Source: Candidatus Accumulibacter sp. 66-26 (GTDB lineage: Bacteria > Pseudomonadota > Gammaproteobacteria > Burkholderiales > Rhodocyclaceae). From it: a DNA stretch of 64,000 bases. The DNA lies in contig MKUH01000043.1 in assembly GCA_001897745.1 (NCBI GenBank), forward strand, positions 1 to 64,000, in the 5' to 3' direction. The translations under genes were made by a program, and so were the position numbers. A model generated the notes under the pieces. It worked only from the letters and a program-made list of their open reading frames with translations. It ran no database searches and had not been told where the DNA came from. This document shows, in pieces, positions 39,001-46,348 of the stretch. Position 1 is the first letter of the stretch; every line of letters starts with the position of its first letter.

Positions 39001-39957
39001 TTCCGCTGGAGCCGGCTGCTCGGCGACGAGCTGCTGAACATGGCCGAGGAGAGCGGCGACCGGCATCGCGAATCGCTCGCCTGCTATACGCTCGGCAACG
39101 TTCATTGCTTCCTCGGCGAATTCGCCGCCAGCCGTTCCTATCTTCAGCGCTGCATCGAAGGCTATCGCCCCGAGATGCCGGAAGATTTTTGCGGCGACAG
39201 CGCCGGTGCCAACGGCTGGGTCTTTCTCGGCTGGGTGCTGACCCTGCAGGGCGAGTTCGCCGAGGGGCTGGCGCACGTGCGCGAGGCGCTCGCGCTGGCG
39301 CGCCGGGACAAGTCGCCGGCGGTGCTCTGCTTCCTGCTGATCATGGCCGCCGAACTGCATCGCCTGCGCCGTGAGCCGGCGCCGGTCGAACGCTACGCCA
39401 CGGAGGCGCTGGCGCTCGCCGAGCGCTGCGGACTGGCGGCGTGGGGCGCTTTCGCGCACGCCCTGCTCGGCTGGTGCGACGCGGCGGGAGGTGAGGCGGC
39501 CGGTATCGAGCGCGTGCGGCGATGCCTGGATGCGGTGCAGGGCGGGATCATGGCGTCGTCGGCGACGCCGCTGCTGTCGATCCTCGGCGAAGCCTGTCTG
39601 ACGCTCGGCGAGCATGCTGCGGGGCTGGCGGCGGCCGACGCTGGCCTGGCCAGCTGCGAGCGCCATCACAGCCGTTATCTGGAATCGAGCCTGCTGCGCC
39701 TGAAGGGCGAACTGCTGCTGGCGCAGGGCGCCGCCGCCGAGGCGCGCGCGTGCCTCGGCGCGGCGCTGGATACGGCACGCCAGCAGGGCGCGCGCCTGTT
39801 CGAACTGCACGCGGCGATCAGCCTGGCCCGCCATGCCGTCGGCGACGAGTGGCCGGGCGCGCGCGCGCGGCTGCAGCACCTGCTCGCGCAGTGGCGGCCG
39901 GACAGCGACCTGCCGTGCCGGGGCGAGGCGCAGGCGCTGCTTGCCGCCGGCGCGTGA
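36061..39957 (+). CDS. Giant SARP-type regulator: winged helix/BTAD, degenerate cyclase domain, AAA ATPase, TPR
   Basis: About 1298 residues. Residues 20-290 are a SARP/BTAD module (RPRLSLKLLGGFSATLDG, then LRYIELEPWNENAVQRAMRLL). Residues about 300-465 look like a class III nucleotide cyclase domain, but the metal Asp positions are lost (AVYCEFSAG instead of a VLFAD-type strand; NHSGILAYYGYPQA instead of MGDGLLVYFGYPQA), so it is probably inactive. Then an AAA/NB-type ATPase follows (FVGRGDELDRLL, Walker A GEPGIGKS about 515, Walker B LLLIVEDLF). The C-terminal 450 residues are TPR-like helices. It probably regulates transcription in response to an unknown ligand. Start uncertain: GTG 36061 or ATG 36094; neither has a ribosome site. 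Confidence 0.8.
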   Translation: MIAPAQTSIRLMIALEAPVRPRLSLKLLGGFSATLDGCPLPPFPYDKLRALLVYLALDPAREFSRAELAEMFWPEQDGEAARGNLRRALSNLRAALGDRSAASGYFQINRSALRIRPGAPLDIDIADLATPPIDCEGVSDSAECRACLLRMERSTAAYVGELMAGFSLPDCAEFEQWLRVRRESLHRHALQLLDRLIACCMARGEPAGALSFALRYIELEPWNENAVQRAMRLLVEAGEPAAALAQFDALRQRIGEQLGIAPGEDICRLAELIRQGGAAGRQRLSSGEAPPASRSAGMQRAERRQVTAVYCEFSAGISEDPDDLADTLPFASEAAALLRRRGGYLVPNHSGILAYYGYPQASEHIPQQAVRAARAVAEAAATAGIAVRLGVHTGLIVTGGEASLFGVFAQPLNLAARLPALVDPGVVALSAATYRLVADYFQCSALGRWTLRDLPRPLEVFGVVGECGIRHRLQAVRRRLTPFVGRGDELDRLLVAWQRVQRGGQAALLLSGEPGIGKSRLLQALRERIDERVALTVELCCQAESAEDALHPLVSALSVLIGAAPEDAAEALHDKLAAAARQYFPEHGEAARQLGAWLLGLSGAGGDAEGAHPAAEERTRAFAILFDLLACAAKRQPLLLIVEDLFLADPSTCELIDLLVARGAPQRILLVATTRPEFVPDWPAGRYEHLALGQLPGEAAQTMIRGIADGRCLSDDVVRRIVELADGVPLFVEETARLLIDSAGQATIPSSLRDLLAARLDALGAAKAVAQCAAVVGRVFSRELLGELGELAGLTSEAVERGLASMVAAGVIVCDTANCQFRHALIREVAYDSLPRRQRRAMHLHIARTLSARSPQLAESQPGLLAWHYAGAGEAEPALAFHLQAARLALRHTAYREVIAHFRQALVQLKALPESPERHGSELEILAGLGNALGAVEGFGASATREVYERALQLCRASAASPRLFQMLYGMWRGSSSWSDFRWSRLLGDELLNMAEESGDRHRESLACYTLGNVHCFLGEFAASRSYLQRCIEGYRPEMPEDFCGDSAGANGWVFLGWVLTLQGEFAEGLAHVREALALARRDKSPAVLCFLLIMAAELHRLRREPAPVERYATEALALAERCGLAAWGAFAHALLGWCDAAGGEAAGIERVRRCLDAVQGGIMASSATPLLSILGEACLTLGEHAAGLAAADAGLASCERHHSRYLESSLLRLKGELLLAQGAAAEARACLGAALDTARQQGARLFELHAAISLARHAVGDEWPGARARLQHLLAQWRPDSDLPCRGEAQALLAAGA

Positions 39958-40089
39958 GGGGCGCGCGCGAAGCGCAATCCGTAACGCAATCCCCGGTAAA
40001 ATCCGGAATGGCGCCAGCGTTCCGTGCGGCGCCCGTCGCGGCCGTTCCGCATCCCTTGTGCAGCCTTTTTTCGGCGAGTTTTTCCTTCA

Positions 40090-40791
40090 ATGCTTGAAAT
40101 GATCAATGCCCCCGGTTTCTGGGTGGCCGTCCTGCAGATCGTCCTGATCGACATCGTCCTTTCCGGCGACAACGCCGTGGTCATCGCGCTCGCCTGCCGC
40201 AACCTGCCCGCTGCGCAGCGTCGCCTGGGCATCCTCTGGGGCGTCGCCGGCGCCGTCGGCCTGCGCATCGTCCTCACCTTTTTCGCCGTCGGCCTGCTCG
40301 GCCTGCCCTGGCTCAAGCTGTGCGGCGCCTTGCTCCTGCTGTGGATCGGCATCCAGCTGCTGGTGCCGGAGGACGACGCGGGTGCCGACATCGAGCCGGC
40401 CGCGCACCTGCTCGGCGCGATCCGCACGATCATCGTCGCCGACTTCGTGATGAGCCTCGACAACGTGATCGGCGTCGCCGCGGCGGCCAAGGACAACGTC
40501 TACCTGCTCGGTTTCGGGCTGGTCGTCAGCATTCCGCTGATCGTCTGGTCGAGCCAGCTGATCCTCAAGCTGATGGAGCGTTTTCCGATCATCGTCGTGC
40601 TCGGCGCCGGCCTGCTCGGGTGGGTCGCCGGCGGCATGCTGGTCGGCGATCTCGCGCTGAAGGACTGGATCGCCGCGCAGTTCCCCGCCGCGCATTACGT
40701 CGCGCCCGCGCTCGGCGCCGCTTTCGTCGTCCTCGTCGGCAAGTGGCTGGAGCGCCGCCATGCCGCCGCGCGCGACATCACCATCGTTTAG
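40090..40791 (+). CDS. TerC/YjbE-family integral membrane protein
   Basis: The 233-residue protein has about seven membrane helices with the two acidic TerC signatures IDIVLSGDNAVVIALA (about 18-33) and VADFVMSLDNVIGVAAAA (about 118-135). Family members are linked to metal (Mn or Ca) efflux at the membrane and metalation of secreted proteins. I looked upstream for a yybP-ykoY Mn riboswitch and saw none. ATG 40090 matches the family start. It stands between the SARP regulator and an ornithine cyclodeaminase homologue. Confidence 0.88.
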   Translation: MLEMINAPGFWVAVLQIVLIDIVLSGDNAVVIALACRNLPAAQRRLGILWGVAGAVGLRIVLTFFAVGLLGLPWLKLCGALLLLWIGIQLLVPEDDAGADIEPAAHLLGAIRTIIVADFVMSLDNVIGVAAAAKDNVYLLGFGLVVSIPLIVWSSQLILKLMERFPIIVVLGAGLLGWVAGGMLVGDLALKDWIAAQFPAAHYVAPALGAAFVVLVGKWLERRHAAARDITIV

Positions 40792-40858
40792 GCGCCGCAG
40801 CGGCCGTTCCGCTGCGGCAGGCGCGTCTTTGGCGCCGGCACCTTACTGAGGAGAAAAC

Positions 40859-41818
40859 ATGCCCCTGTATCTGAGCGAAGACGACGTCTCCGCGCTGCTC
40901 ACCATGCCGCTCGCGCTCGAAGCCGTCGAGCTGGCGCACCGCGAGCTGGCGCTCGGGCAGGCGACCGACGTGCCGCGTCAGCGCACGCGTCTGCCGCAGA
41001 CGGCGCTGCACATCCTGCAGGGCGCGCTGCCGACGCTCGACGCCATCGGCTACAAGGCCTACACCAGCAACCGCTCGGGCGTGCGCTTCCTGGTCCACCT
41101 GTACAGCGCCGCGGCCGGCAGCCTGCGCGCCGTGCTCGCCGCCGACCGTCTGGGCATGATGCGCACCGGCGCCGCCTCCGGCGTGGCGACGCGCTGGCTG
41201 GCGCGGCCGGAGTCCGAGGTGGCCGGCGTCTTCGGCGCCGGCTGGCAGGCCGAGGGGCACATCGAGGCGCTCTGCGCGGTGCGCCCGCTACGCCTCGTCA
41301 AGGTCTACGCACGCAACCGCGAGAAGCTCGAAGCCTTCTGCGCGCGCATGACGCAGCGCGTCGCCGCCGAGGTCGTTCCGGCCGCGTCGGCCGAAGACGC
41401 GGTGCGCGGCTGCGACATCGTGAGCACCGTCACCACCGCGGCGACGCCGCTCTTCGAGGCCGACTGGCTGGCGCCCGGCACGCACATCAACGCCGCCGGT
41501 TCCAACTCGCTGATCCGCCGCGAAGTCGGCGAGGACGTCGTGCGGCGCTGCGCGACGGTCTTCGTCGATAGCGTCGACACCGCCTTGCGCGAGGCCGGCG
41601 ACCTGCTGCCGCTGCTTGAAAAGGGCCGTCTGCGCGAGCGCCAGCTGGTCGAACTGGGCGACGTCGTCGTCGGACGGCGGAGCGGCCGTCGCAGCGCCGA
41701 GGAGATCACCCTGTTCGAGTCGCAGGGCATGGCCATTCAGGATCTGGCCGTCGCCGTGCGCCTGGAGGCGCTGGCCCGCGAACGCGGTCTGGGCGTCGAA
41801 TTGCCGTTCGGAGTTTGA
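40859..41818 (+). CDS. Ornithine cyclodeaminase / mu-crystallin family protein
   Basis: The 319-residue NAD(P)-dependent enzyme has the family substrate region (IGYKAYTSNRSG with Lys, DRLGMMRTGAASGVAT) and the Rossmann motif VFGAGWQAEGHIEAL (about 123-137), then INAAGSNS. Members include ornithine cyclodeaminase, alanine dehydrogenase (archaeal) and ketimine reductases, so the exact substrate is open. GAGGAGAAAAC precedes ATG 40859. Gap to the PP2C gene is 220 bases without further genes. Confidence 0.85.
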   Translation: MPLYLSEDDVSALLTMPLALEAVELAHRELALGQATDVPRQRTRLPQTALHILQGALPTLDAIGYKAYTSNRSGVRFLVHLYSAAAGSLRAVLAADRLGMMRTGAASGVATRWLARPESEVAGVFGAGWQAEGHIEALCAVRPLRLVKVYARNREKLEAFCARMTQRVAAEVVPAASAEDAVRGCDIVSTVTTAATPLFEADWLAPGTHINAAGSNSLIRREVGEDVVRRCATVFVDSVDTALREAGDLLPLLEKGRLRERQLVELGDVVVGRRSGRRSAEEITLFESQGMAIQDLAVAVRLEALARERGLGVELPFGV

Positions 41819-42038
41819 TCCGCTATCCCGCGCGCCTGCGCCGCCAGGAATTGACGGGGGGGATGCCCGCTGCAAGAATGCGGATCGGATTGCGTTTCCG
41901 ATCTTGCATATTCGGCGCGCGTTTCTTGCATTTCGCACCCAGCGCGGGCGCCTCGCAGACCGGGGCCGTCCCGGGCCTACGCCCGCAAGCGCCGGGAGGC
42001 GGGGCGCCGAAGTCGATGGTCAGTGGCCGGGAGAATAA

Positions 42039-42881
42039 GTGGCGAAGAGTCTGAGCGACGTTCTGGAGATCGTCGTCCGCACCGACCCGGGGAGGGTGCG
42101 CGGGCACAATGAAGACGCGGTTTTCGCCAACCCCAACCAGGGGCTGGCGATTCTCGCCGACGGCATGGGCGGCTACAACGCCGGCGAGGTGGCCAGCGGC
42201 ATGGCGACGACGCTGCTCTCCGCCGAGTTCGAGGCCGCGCTCAAGGCGTATGCGCCGCACCTGCCGGACGCCGAGACCGGCAAGCCCTTCGCCTACCGCT
42301 GCATCCTCGAACGCATCGCCGAGGTCAATTCCGCCATTTTCCACGCTGCCGAAACCGAGCCGCACTGCGCCGGCATGGGGACGACGCTGGTCATGGCGCT
42401 GTTTTACGACGACCGGGTGTCCGTCGCGCACATCGGCGATTCGCGCCTGTACCGTTTGCGCGACGACGAGTTCGCCGCGATCACGCGCGACCACTCGCTG
42501 CTGCAGGAGCAACTCGACTGCGGCATGATTTCGCCGGCGGAGGCGCGCCATTCGCAGCAGCGCAATCTGGTGACGCGGGCGCTCGGCGTCGATCCCGAGG
42601 TCGAGGCCGAGATCGGTGACTACCCGGTGCGGCCCGGCGATCTGTATCTGCTGTGCTCGGACGGTCTCAACGACATGGTCGAGGACGACGAGATCGGCGC
42701 CATCCTGCAGGCGCTGGGCGACGACCTGGAGCAGGCGGCGAGCCAGCTGATCCGCGTCGCCAACGAGCACGGCGGGCGCGACAACGTGTCGGTGATCCTG
42801 ATCCGGATCCTGCACGGATTCCCCGCGCCGCGCGGCTGGTGGGCCCGGCTGAAGGGCGCATTCAACAAGGATGGAAGATGA
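42039..42881 (+). CDS. PP2C-family protein serine/threonine phosphatase
   Basis: The 280-residue protein has all PP2C metal and phosphate motifs: RGHNEDAV (about 22), LADGMGGYNAGE, GTTLVM, AHIGDSRLYRL, LLCSDGLNDMV and GGRDNVSVILI. It is of the Stp1/PrpC type that reverses Hanks-type kinase signalling in the cytoplasm. The start is GTG 42039, with GGGAGA at 42028-42033. The stop overlaps the FHA gene start (ATGA), so the two are coupled. No kinase gene is in the window. Confidence 0.92.
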   Translation: MAKSLSDVLEIVVRTDPGRVRGHNEDAVFANPNQGLAILADGMGGYNAGEVASGMATTLLSAEFEAALKAYAPHLPDAETGKPFAYRCILERIAEVNSAIFHAAETEPHCAGMGTTLVMALFYDDRVSVAHIGDSRLYRLRDDEFAAITRDHSLLQEQLDCGMISPAEARHSQQRNLVTRALGVDPEVEAEIGDYPVRPGDLYLLCSDGLNDMVEDDEIGAILQALGDDLEQAASQLIRVANEHGGRDNVSVILIRILHGFPAPRGWWARLKGAFNKDGR

Positions 42882-43534
42882 TGGCGAAGCTGATACTGAG
42901 CATGGACGGTCTGGTCCTCAAGGAAATTTCCCTGAGCAAGGAGCGCACGACCATTGGCCGCCGCTCGCACAACGACATCCAGATCGACAATCTGGCGATC
43001 AGCGGCGAGCACGCGGCGGTGGTGAGCATCCTCGACGACTCCTTTCTTGAGGATCTGAACAGCACCAACGGCACCCTGGTGAACGGCCAGCCGATCAAGA
43101 AGCACTTCCTGAAGAACAACGACGTCATCGAACTTGGCAAGTACAAGCTCAAGTACATCGTCGAACAGGCGGCGCCGGGCGAGACGGGGCGCTTCGAGCG
43201 TCCCCCGGTGCGCCCGGCCGCCGGCCGGCCCGCGCCCGCTGCGGCCCCTGCCGTGGCTCCCGTAGCTCCGGGCGCCGCCGCCATCCGCCTCCTGAACGGC
43301 GGCAACGCCGGCCGCCAGCTCGACCTGACCAAAGCGCAGACGAGCCTCGGCAAGCCCGGCGTGCAGGTCGCCGTGATCGCTCGCCAGGCGCTGGGCTACG
43401 TCGTCACCCACGTCGAGGGCGCGCAGTTTCCGGTCGTCAACGGGCAGCCCGTCGGCGCCCAGCCCCACCCGCTGCGCGATCGCGACGTGATCGAAATCGC
43501 CGGCGTCAGAATGGAGTTCTTCCTCAAAGCCTGA
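42878..43534 (+). CDS. FHA-domain protein
   Basis: The 218-residue protein has an N-terminal forkhead-associated domain (about 8-95) with the phosphothreonine-binding residues TIGRRSHNDI, SGEHAAVV and LNSTNGTLVNG. A Pro/Ala linker follows (about 105-140). The second half (about 143-217) ends HPLRDRDVIEIAGVRMEFFL, which resembles a degenerate second FHA fold. It reads phosphoproteins and is coupled to the PP2C phosphatase in front. ATG 42878 overlaps the phosphatase stop; ATG 42881 is also possible. Confidence 0.88.
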   Translation: MMAKLILSMDGLVLKEISLSKERTTIGRRSHNDIQIDNLAISGEHAAVVSILDDSFLEDLNSTNGTLVNGQPIKKHFLKNNDVIELGKYKLKYIVEQAAPGETGRFERPPVRPAAGRPAPAAAPAVAPVAPGAAAIRLLNGGNAGRQLDLTKAQTSLGKPGVQVAVIARQALGYVVTHVEGAQFPVVNGQPVGAQPHPLRDRDVIEIAGVRMEFFLKA

Positions 43535-43686
43535 ACTTTTCTTCGAGGCTCGCGCTTTGCAGTTTTTCCGTTTGCGAGCGGAAATAATTCCTTCTTCGCG
43601 CGCATCGGCGCGGGCAAGATGCCGGATGGGCGCTTTGCAGCATGGGCTTGCAACCCCGGCGGCGCCCGGACTCCGGTGGAGAGCAG

Positions 43687-44454
43687 ATGAAAGTCAGAAT
43701 CCTCGGCTGCAGCGGCGGCATCGGCGGGCGCCACGAGCGCACCACGTCGATGCTGGTCGACGACGACATCCTGATCGACGCCGGCACCGGCGCGGCCGAC
43801 CTGTCGCTCGCCGAACTGGCGGCCATCGACCATGTCTTCATCACGCACTCGCACCTCGACCACATCGCCGCCCTGCCGCTGATGATCGACTCCGTCGCCG
43901 ACCTGCGCGACCGGCCGCTGATCGTTTACGCCACCGAAGCGACACTGGCGATCCTGCGCAAGCACATCTTCAACTGGGCGATCTGGCCGGATTTCAGCGA
44001 AATTCCGAGCCGCGAGCGGGCCGTCATGCGCTACCAGCCGATCGAGATCGGCAAGACGACGCACCTCGGCCAGCGCAAAATCACCGCGCTGCCCGCCGAG
44101 CACACCGTCCCAGCGGTCGGCTACCAGCTCGATTCGGGCGCCGCGAGCTTCGTCTTCACCGGCGACACGACGGTCAACGACCGCTTCTGGCCGGTCGTGA
44201 ACGCCATCGCCAACCTGCGCTACCTCGTCATCGAAACCGCCTTCGCTGACCGCGACCGGGCTCTGGCCGCGCTCTCCCGCCACCTCTGCCCGACCCTGCT
44301 GGCCGGCGAACTGGGTAAGCTGGAAAGAACGCCCGAAATTTACGTTACTCACCTGAAACCGGGGCAGAGTGAGGTGACGATGAGCGAGATCGAGGTTCGT
44401 TCCGGTGCTTTGGGTCCCCAGATGCTGCGCAAAGGAATGGTTTTCGAATTTTGA
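43687..44454 (+). CDS. Metallo-beta-lactamase-fold hydrolase, class II cyclic-nucleotide phosphodiesterase type
   Basis: The 255-residue protein has MKVRILGCSGGIGG, the metal site THSHLDHIAALP (H54, H56, D58, H59), the second-site HT in PAEHTVPAVGYQ, FTGDTT and a late VTHLKPGQ. The order and spacing match class II cAMP phosphodiesterases (PDE1/CpdP type) rather than beta-lactamases. The substrate is therefore probably a cyclic nucleotide, but other phosphodiester substrates are possible. It lies 152 bases after the FHA gene on the same strand and marks the end of the GC-rich block before the pilin island. Confidence 0.82.
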   Translation: MKVRILGCSGGIGGRHERTTSMLVDDDILIDAGTGAADLSLAELAAIDHVFITHSHLDHIAALPLMIDSVADLRDRPLIVYATEATLAILRKHIFNWAIWPDFSEIPSRERAVMRYQPIEIGKTTHLGQRKITALPAEHTVPAVGYQLDSGAASFVFTGDTTVNDRFWPVVNAIANLRYLVIETAFADRDRALAALSRHLCPTLLAGELGKLERTPEIYVTHLKPGQSEVTMSEIEVRSGALGPQMLRKGMVFEF

Positions 44455-44541
44455 GTCGTGAGCGGCGCCTGCCGAAACGCTGCTCGTGGCGCTACTGCAT
44501 TTGGCAGTTTTTGCAGAAAAAAACTCCGCAAATTGTTCTGA

Positions 44542-44560
44542 CCTGACAAAATTTGTCAGG
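44542..44560. promoter_or_regulatory. 19-bp perfect palindrome upstream of the pilin genes
   Basis: CCTGACAAAATTTGTCAGG has 9-bp perfect arms around one central base. Each arm contains a TGTC (read on one strand or the other), the core described for PilR sites in Pseudomonas. It lies about 170 bases upstream of the -24/-12-like element, a usual place for an enhancer site. There is no T run, so a terminator for the preceding gene is less likely. Confidence 0.5.
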
Positions 44561-44712
44561 GGGGTGCCCACGCACGTCATGCACTTCGCCATCCACTGGC
44601 TGTTGCAGGCGAACGCGGTAACCGTGTCTGGACGCCTGAGTAACCGGATTTTGGGAGCTTTCTCTTTGCCGACATAAGTAGGCTTACGAGCATTGGTTTA
44701 CGATGGTACTTC

Positions 44713-44729
44713 TGGCATGGAACTTGATA
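44713..44729 (+). promoter_or_regulatory. Sigma-54-like promoter of the pilin genes (imperfect)
   Basis: TGGCATGGAACTTGATA fits TGGCAC-G-N4-TTGCW except that the -12 GC reads GA. Type IV pilin genes are usually sigma-54 dependent, so it is a plausible but weakened promoter, 52 bases before the ATG. Confidence 0.4.
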
Positions 44730-44780
44730 TCGCTTGGCTAACGGGTCATCCGTTGCACTCTCAGGAAGGAGTCCAATACC

Positions 44781-44963
44781 ATGAAAAAGCTGCAAAAGGG
44801 TTTTACCCTGATCGAACTGATGATCGTCGTCGCGATCATCGGCATTCTGGCTGCGATCGCGATTCCGCAGTTCTCCGAGTACACCAAGAAGGGCGAGGAC
44901 AAGTCGGGTCAGTCCGATGTCCGTAACGTGCTGACCGGCGCTATCGCCAACGGTCAACAATAA
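44781..44963 (+). CDS. Short type IV pilin, PilA-N-like (N-terminal helix only)
   Basis: The whole protein is 60 residues. It has a six-residue basic leader plus Gly (MKKLQKG) cut by prepilin peptidase before Phe1, Glu5, the hydrophobic helix, and then about 30 polar residues. The mature form is 53 residues with no globular head and no cysteine. The stretch [10 protein letters not shown] and the later SDVRN align directly with Geobacter PilA-N ([15 protein letters not shown]). Aromatics are Phe1, Phe24 and Tyr27 only; the Tyr32, Phe51 and Tyr57 of G. sulfurreducens are absent. AGGAAGGA precedes the ATG. The next gene, 22 bases on, supplies a secreted domain that could be the missing head. No other pilus assembly genes are in the window. 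Confidence 0.88.
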   Translation: MKKLQKGFTLIELMIVVAIIGILAAIAIPQFSEYTKKGEDKSGQSDVRNVLTGAIANGQQ

Positions 44964-44985
44964 TTGGCGAAGCAAGGAGATCAAC

Positions 44986-45357
44986 ATGGAAAAGAAGCAA
45001 ATCATTCACGCCGTTGCAATCGGCTCGGCTCTGGTCCTCAACCTGTCGGCGACCGCGTATGCGGCGCAGTCCGGCGACGCTTGCACTAACGGCACGGCGA
45101 CGACGGTGGCTTCGGATGCGTCGTATTTCGTTAAGAACAACTTTACTCCGAAGTGCTCCAACAATACCTCGGTCAAGTTCGCGCAGACGGCTACCGATTT
45201 CTATGTGAAAGGTGCTTCCTCCAAGGGTATGCATACCTATGGCGGTAGTACTGAAGGCGGTGGGGTTGGCGTCTGCGAGAACTCGAGCATCGCCAATCCG
45301 CAATCCAGCATTTCTCCTAATACGTCGACGGTGAGCGGCTTCCCGCTCGGGTGTTGA
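44986..45357 (+). CDS. Secreted 4-cysteine protein, candidate PilA-C/Spc partner of the short pilin
   Basis: The 123-residue protein has a signal peptide (cut after AYA, residue 26) and a mature part of about 97 residues with cysteines at 33, 57, 97 and 123 (the last residue). It contains many Ser, Thr, Asn and Gly. In Geobacter, PilA-C (Spc) is encoded directly behind PilA-N, is secreted and forms a heterodimer with it in the filament. Position, size, signal and a NNFTPKCS-type segment suggest the same role here, but overall similarity was not computed. CAAGGAG lies before ATG 44986, and a strong terminator follows. Confidence 0.7.
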   Translation: MEKKQIIHAVAIGSALVLNLSATAYAAQSGDACTNGTATTVASDASYFVKNNFTPKCSNNTSVKFAQTATDFYVKGASSKGMHTYGGSTEGGGVGVCENSSIANPQSSISPNTSTVSGFPLGC

Positions 45358-45406
45358 TTTCGGTTGTCCGCACGGACACGAATTTCGTAGCAACGCAGAG
45401 GAAGGG

Positions 45407-45434
45407 CCGGCGGTTTATCCGCCGGTTTTTTTTT
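45407..45434 (+). terminator. Intrinsic terminator after the pilin pair
   Basis: CCGGCGG (45407-45413) and CCGCCGG (45419-45425) pair over TTTAT, followed by nine T. The two pilin genes therefore form their own transcription unit, with possible read-through to the genes behind. Confidence 0.9.
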
Positions 45435-45507
45435 GGAGTCCCTTTTTTCCGGTTGATCGTCCGGTTGTCCGTTATGATTTCTGTCTTCGACTTGCTGGTG
45501 GAAATCT

Positions 45508-46323
45508 ATGGATAGTGGAATCTGGCTTCATGCTCGACTGGCTTGCCTGTTAGGGCTTCGTAGTAGAGCGTTTCGGGCTTTGGTCAGCATTGGGGTTGTC
45601 CTGCTGATCACGGCTTGGCTGAGCGGCGCATTCTCGTTGCGGCAGCCGGCCATCGTGGCAATGGACGTGGGAATTTCCGGCTTGCGTTTGCTTGGAACAT
45701 TTTTCGTTCTGTATTGGGTGCAGGAGATTTTTGTCAAGGATATCGAGCGTCGGACAGCTGCGATGGCGCTTGCCTATCCAATCTCCCGTTCGGCATACGT
45801 GCTCGGCCGTTGGCTTGGCGTGGTTTTTCTGGTTGCCATAACCGTTGCGGTCTGGGCTGTCGGCTTAGCCATTTTGGCGAATGTTTCTGATTGGGGCTAT
45901 GCGGGGAGTGTTCGACCAGAACTGGGGACTGGGTATCTCATCGTGCTGCTTGGCATTTTTATTGACCTGCTGACGGTGTCGATGTTCGTGGTTTGGCTGG
46001 CGAGCGTGGCGGAAACGCCTATGCTTCCGTTTCTTGGGGGGGCTGCGTTTTCCGTCGCAGCACGCCTGCTTGGCCCGTCCGCCGCTTATCTTAGATTTTC
46101 CGCCTCGGCGGACAAGGAAATGTCGGCGAGCATGCTGCCCGTGCTGGATATTTTGCGCTGGCTCGTGCCAGACCTCAGTCGACTTGATTGGCGATCGATC
46201 GTTCTTTATGGGCAATGGCCCCCGGTAGACGAAATCCTGAGTGGTATTGCCTTGGCGGTAGGTTACGTAGTGCTGTTCGCCGTTTTGGCGGCGTCAAATT
46301 ACAATCGCAGAGAATTCAGTTAG
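45508..46323 (+). CDS. ABC-2-type transporter permease
   Basis: The 271-residue protein has about six membrane helices and the ABC-2 permease layout: RAFRALVSIGVVLLITAW in helix 1, a cytoplasmic segment VKDIERRTAAMALAYPISRSAYVLGRW before helix 3, and a final helix near 245-262. Its ATPase is most likely the gene at 50723, two genes on. The substrate is unknown. Lower GC and rarer codons than the flanks mark it as part of the pilin island. Confidence 0.8.
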   Translation: MDSGIWLHARLACLLGLRSRAFRALVSIGVVLLITAWLSGAFSLRQPAIVAMDVGISGLRLLGTFFVLYWVQEIFVKDIERRTAAMALAYPISRSAYVLGRWLGVVFLVAITVAVWAVGLAILANVSDWGYAGSVRPELGTGYLIVLLGIFIDLLTVSMFVVWLASVAETPMLPFLGGAAFSVAARLLGPSAAYLRFSASADKEMSASMLPVLDILRWLVPDLSRLDWRSIVLYGQWPPVDEILSGIALAVGYVVLFAVLAASNYNRREFS

Positions 46324-46348
46324 TTGCAGGTGTTTTTCTGGGGGTGAG

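Larger units (their letters stand above)
44455..44780. other. 326-base control region before the pilin genes
   Basis: No gene is seen. The GC content falls here compared with the left flank. It contains a 19-bp palindrome at 44542-44560, a sigma-54-like element at 44713-44729, and the AGGAAGGA ribosome site of the pilin gene near 44763. Confidence 0.6.

Noticed and set aside
35755-39879. A 1374-codon open frame on the minus strand
   Set aside because: It lies opposite the SARP/AAA regulator, which has clear domains. The minus-strand translation is low-complexity Arg, Ala, Gln and Gly without motifs, a usual shadow in GC-rich DNA.
39958-40089. Possible manganese (yybP-ykoY) riboswitch before the TerC-type gene
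   Set aside because: No conserved core of the aptamer can be found in the 132 bases.
44500-44516. A second sigma-54 promoter (TGGCAGTTTTTGCAG) before the pilin genes
   Set aside because: The GG and GC are two bases too close together for sigma-54 spacing.
44781-44963. Truncated pseudogene of a normal pilin
   Set aside because: The frame ends cleanly, the length matches Geobacter PilA-N, and a secreted partner gene follows directly, so an intact short pilin is the better reading.
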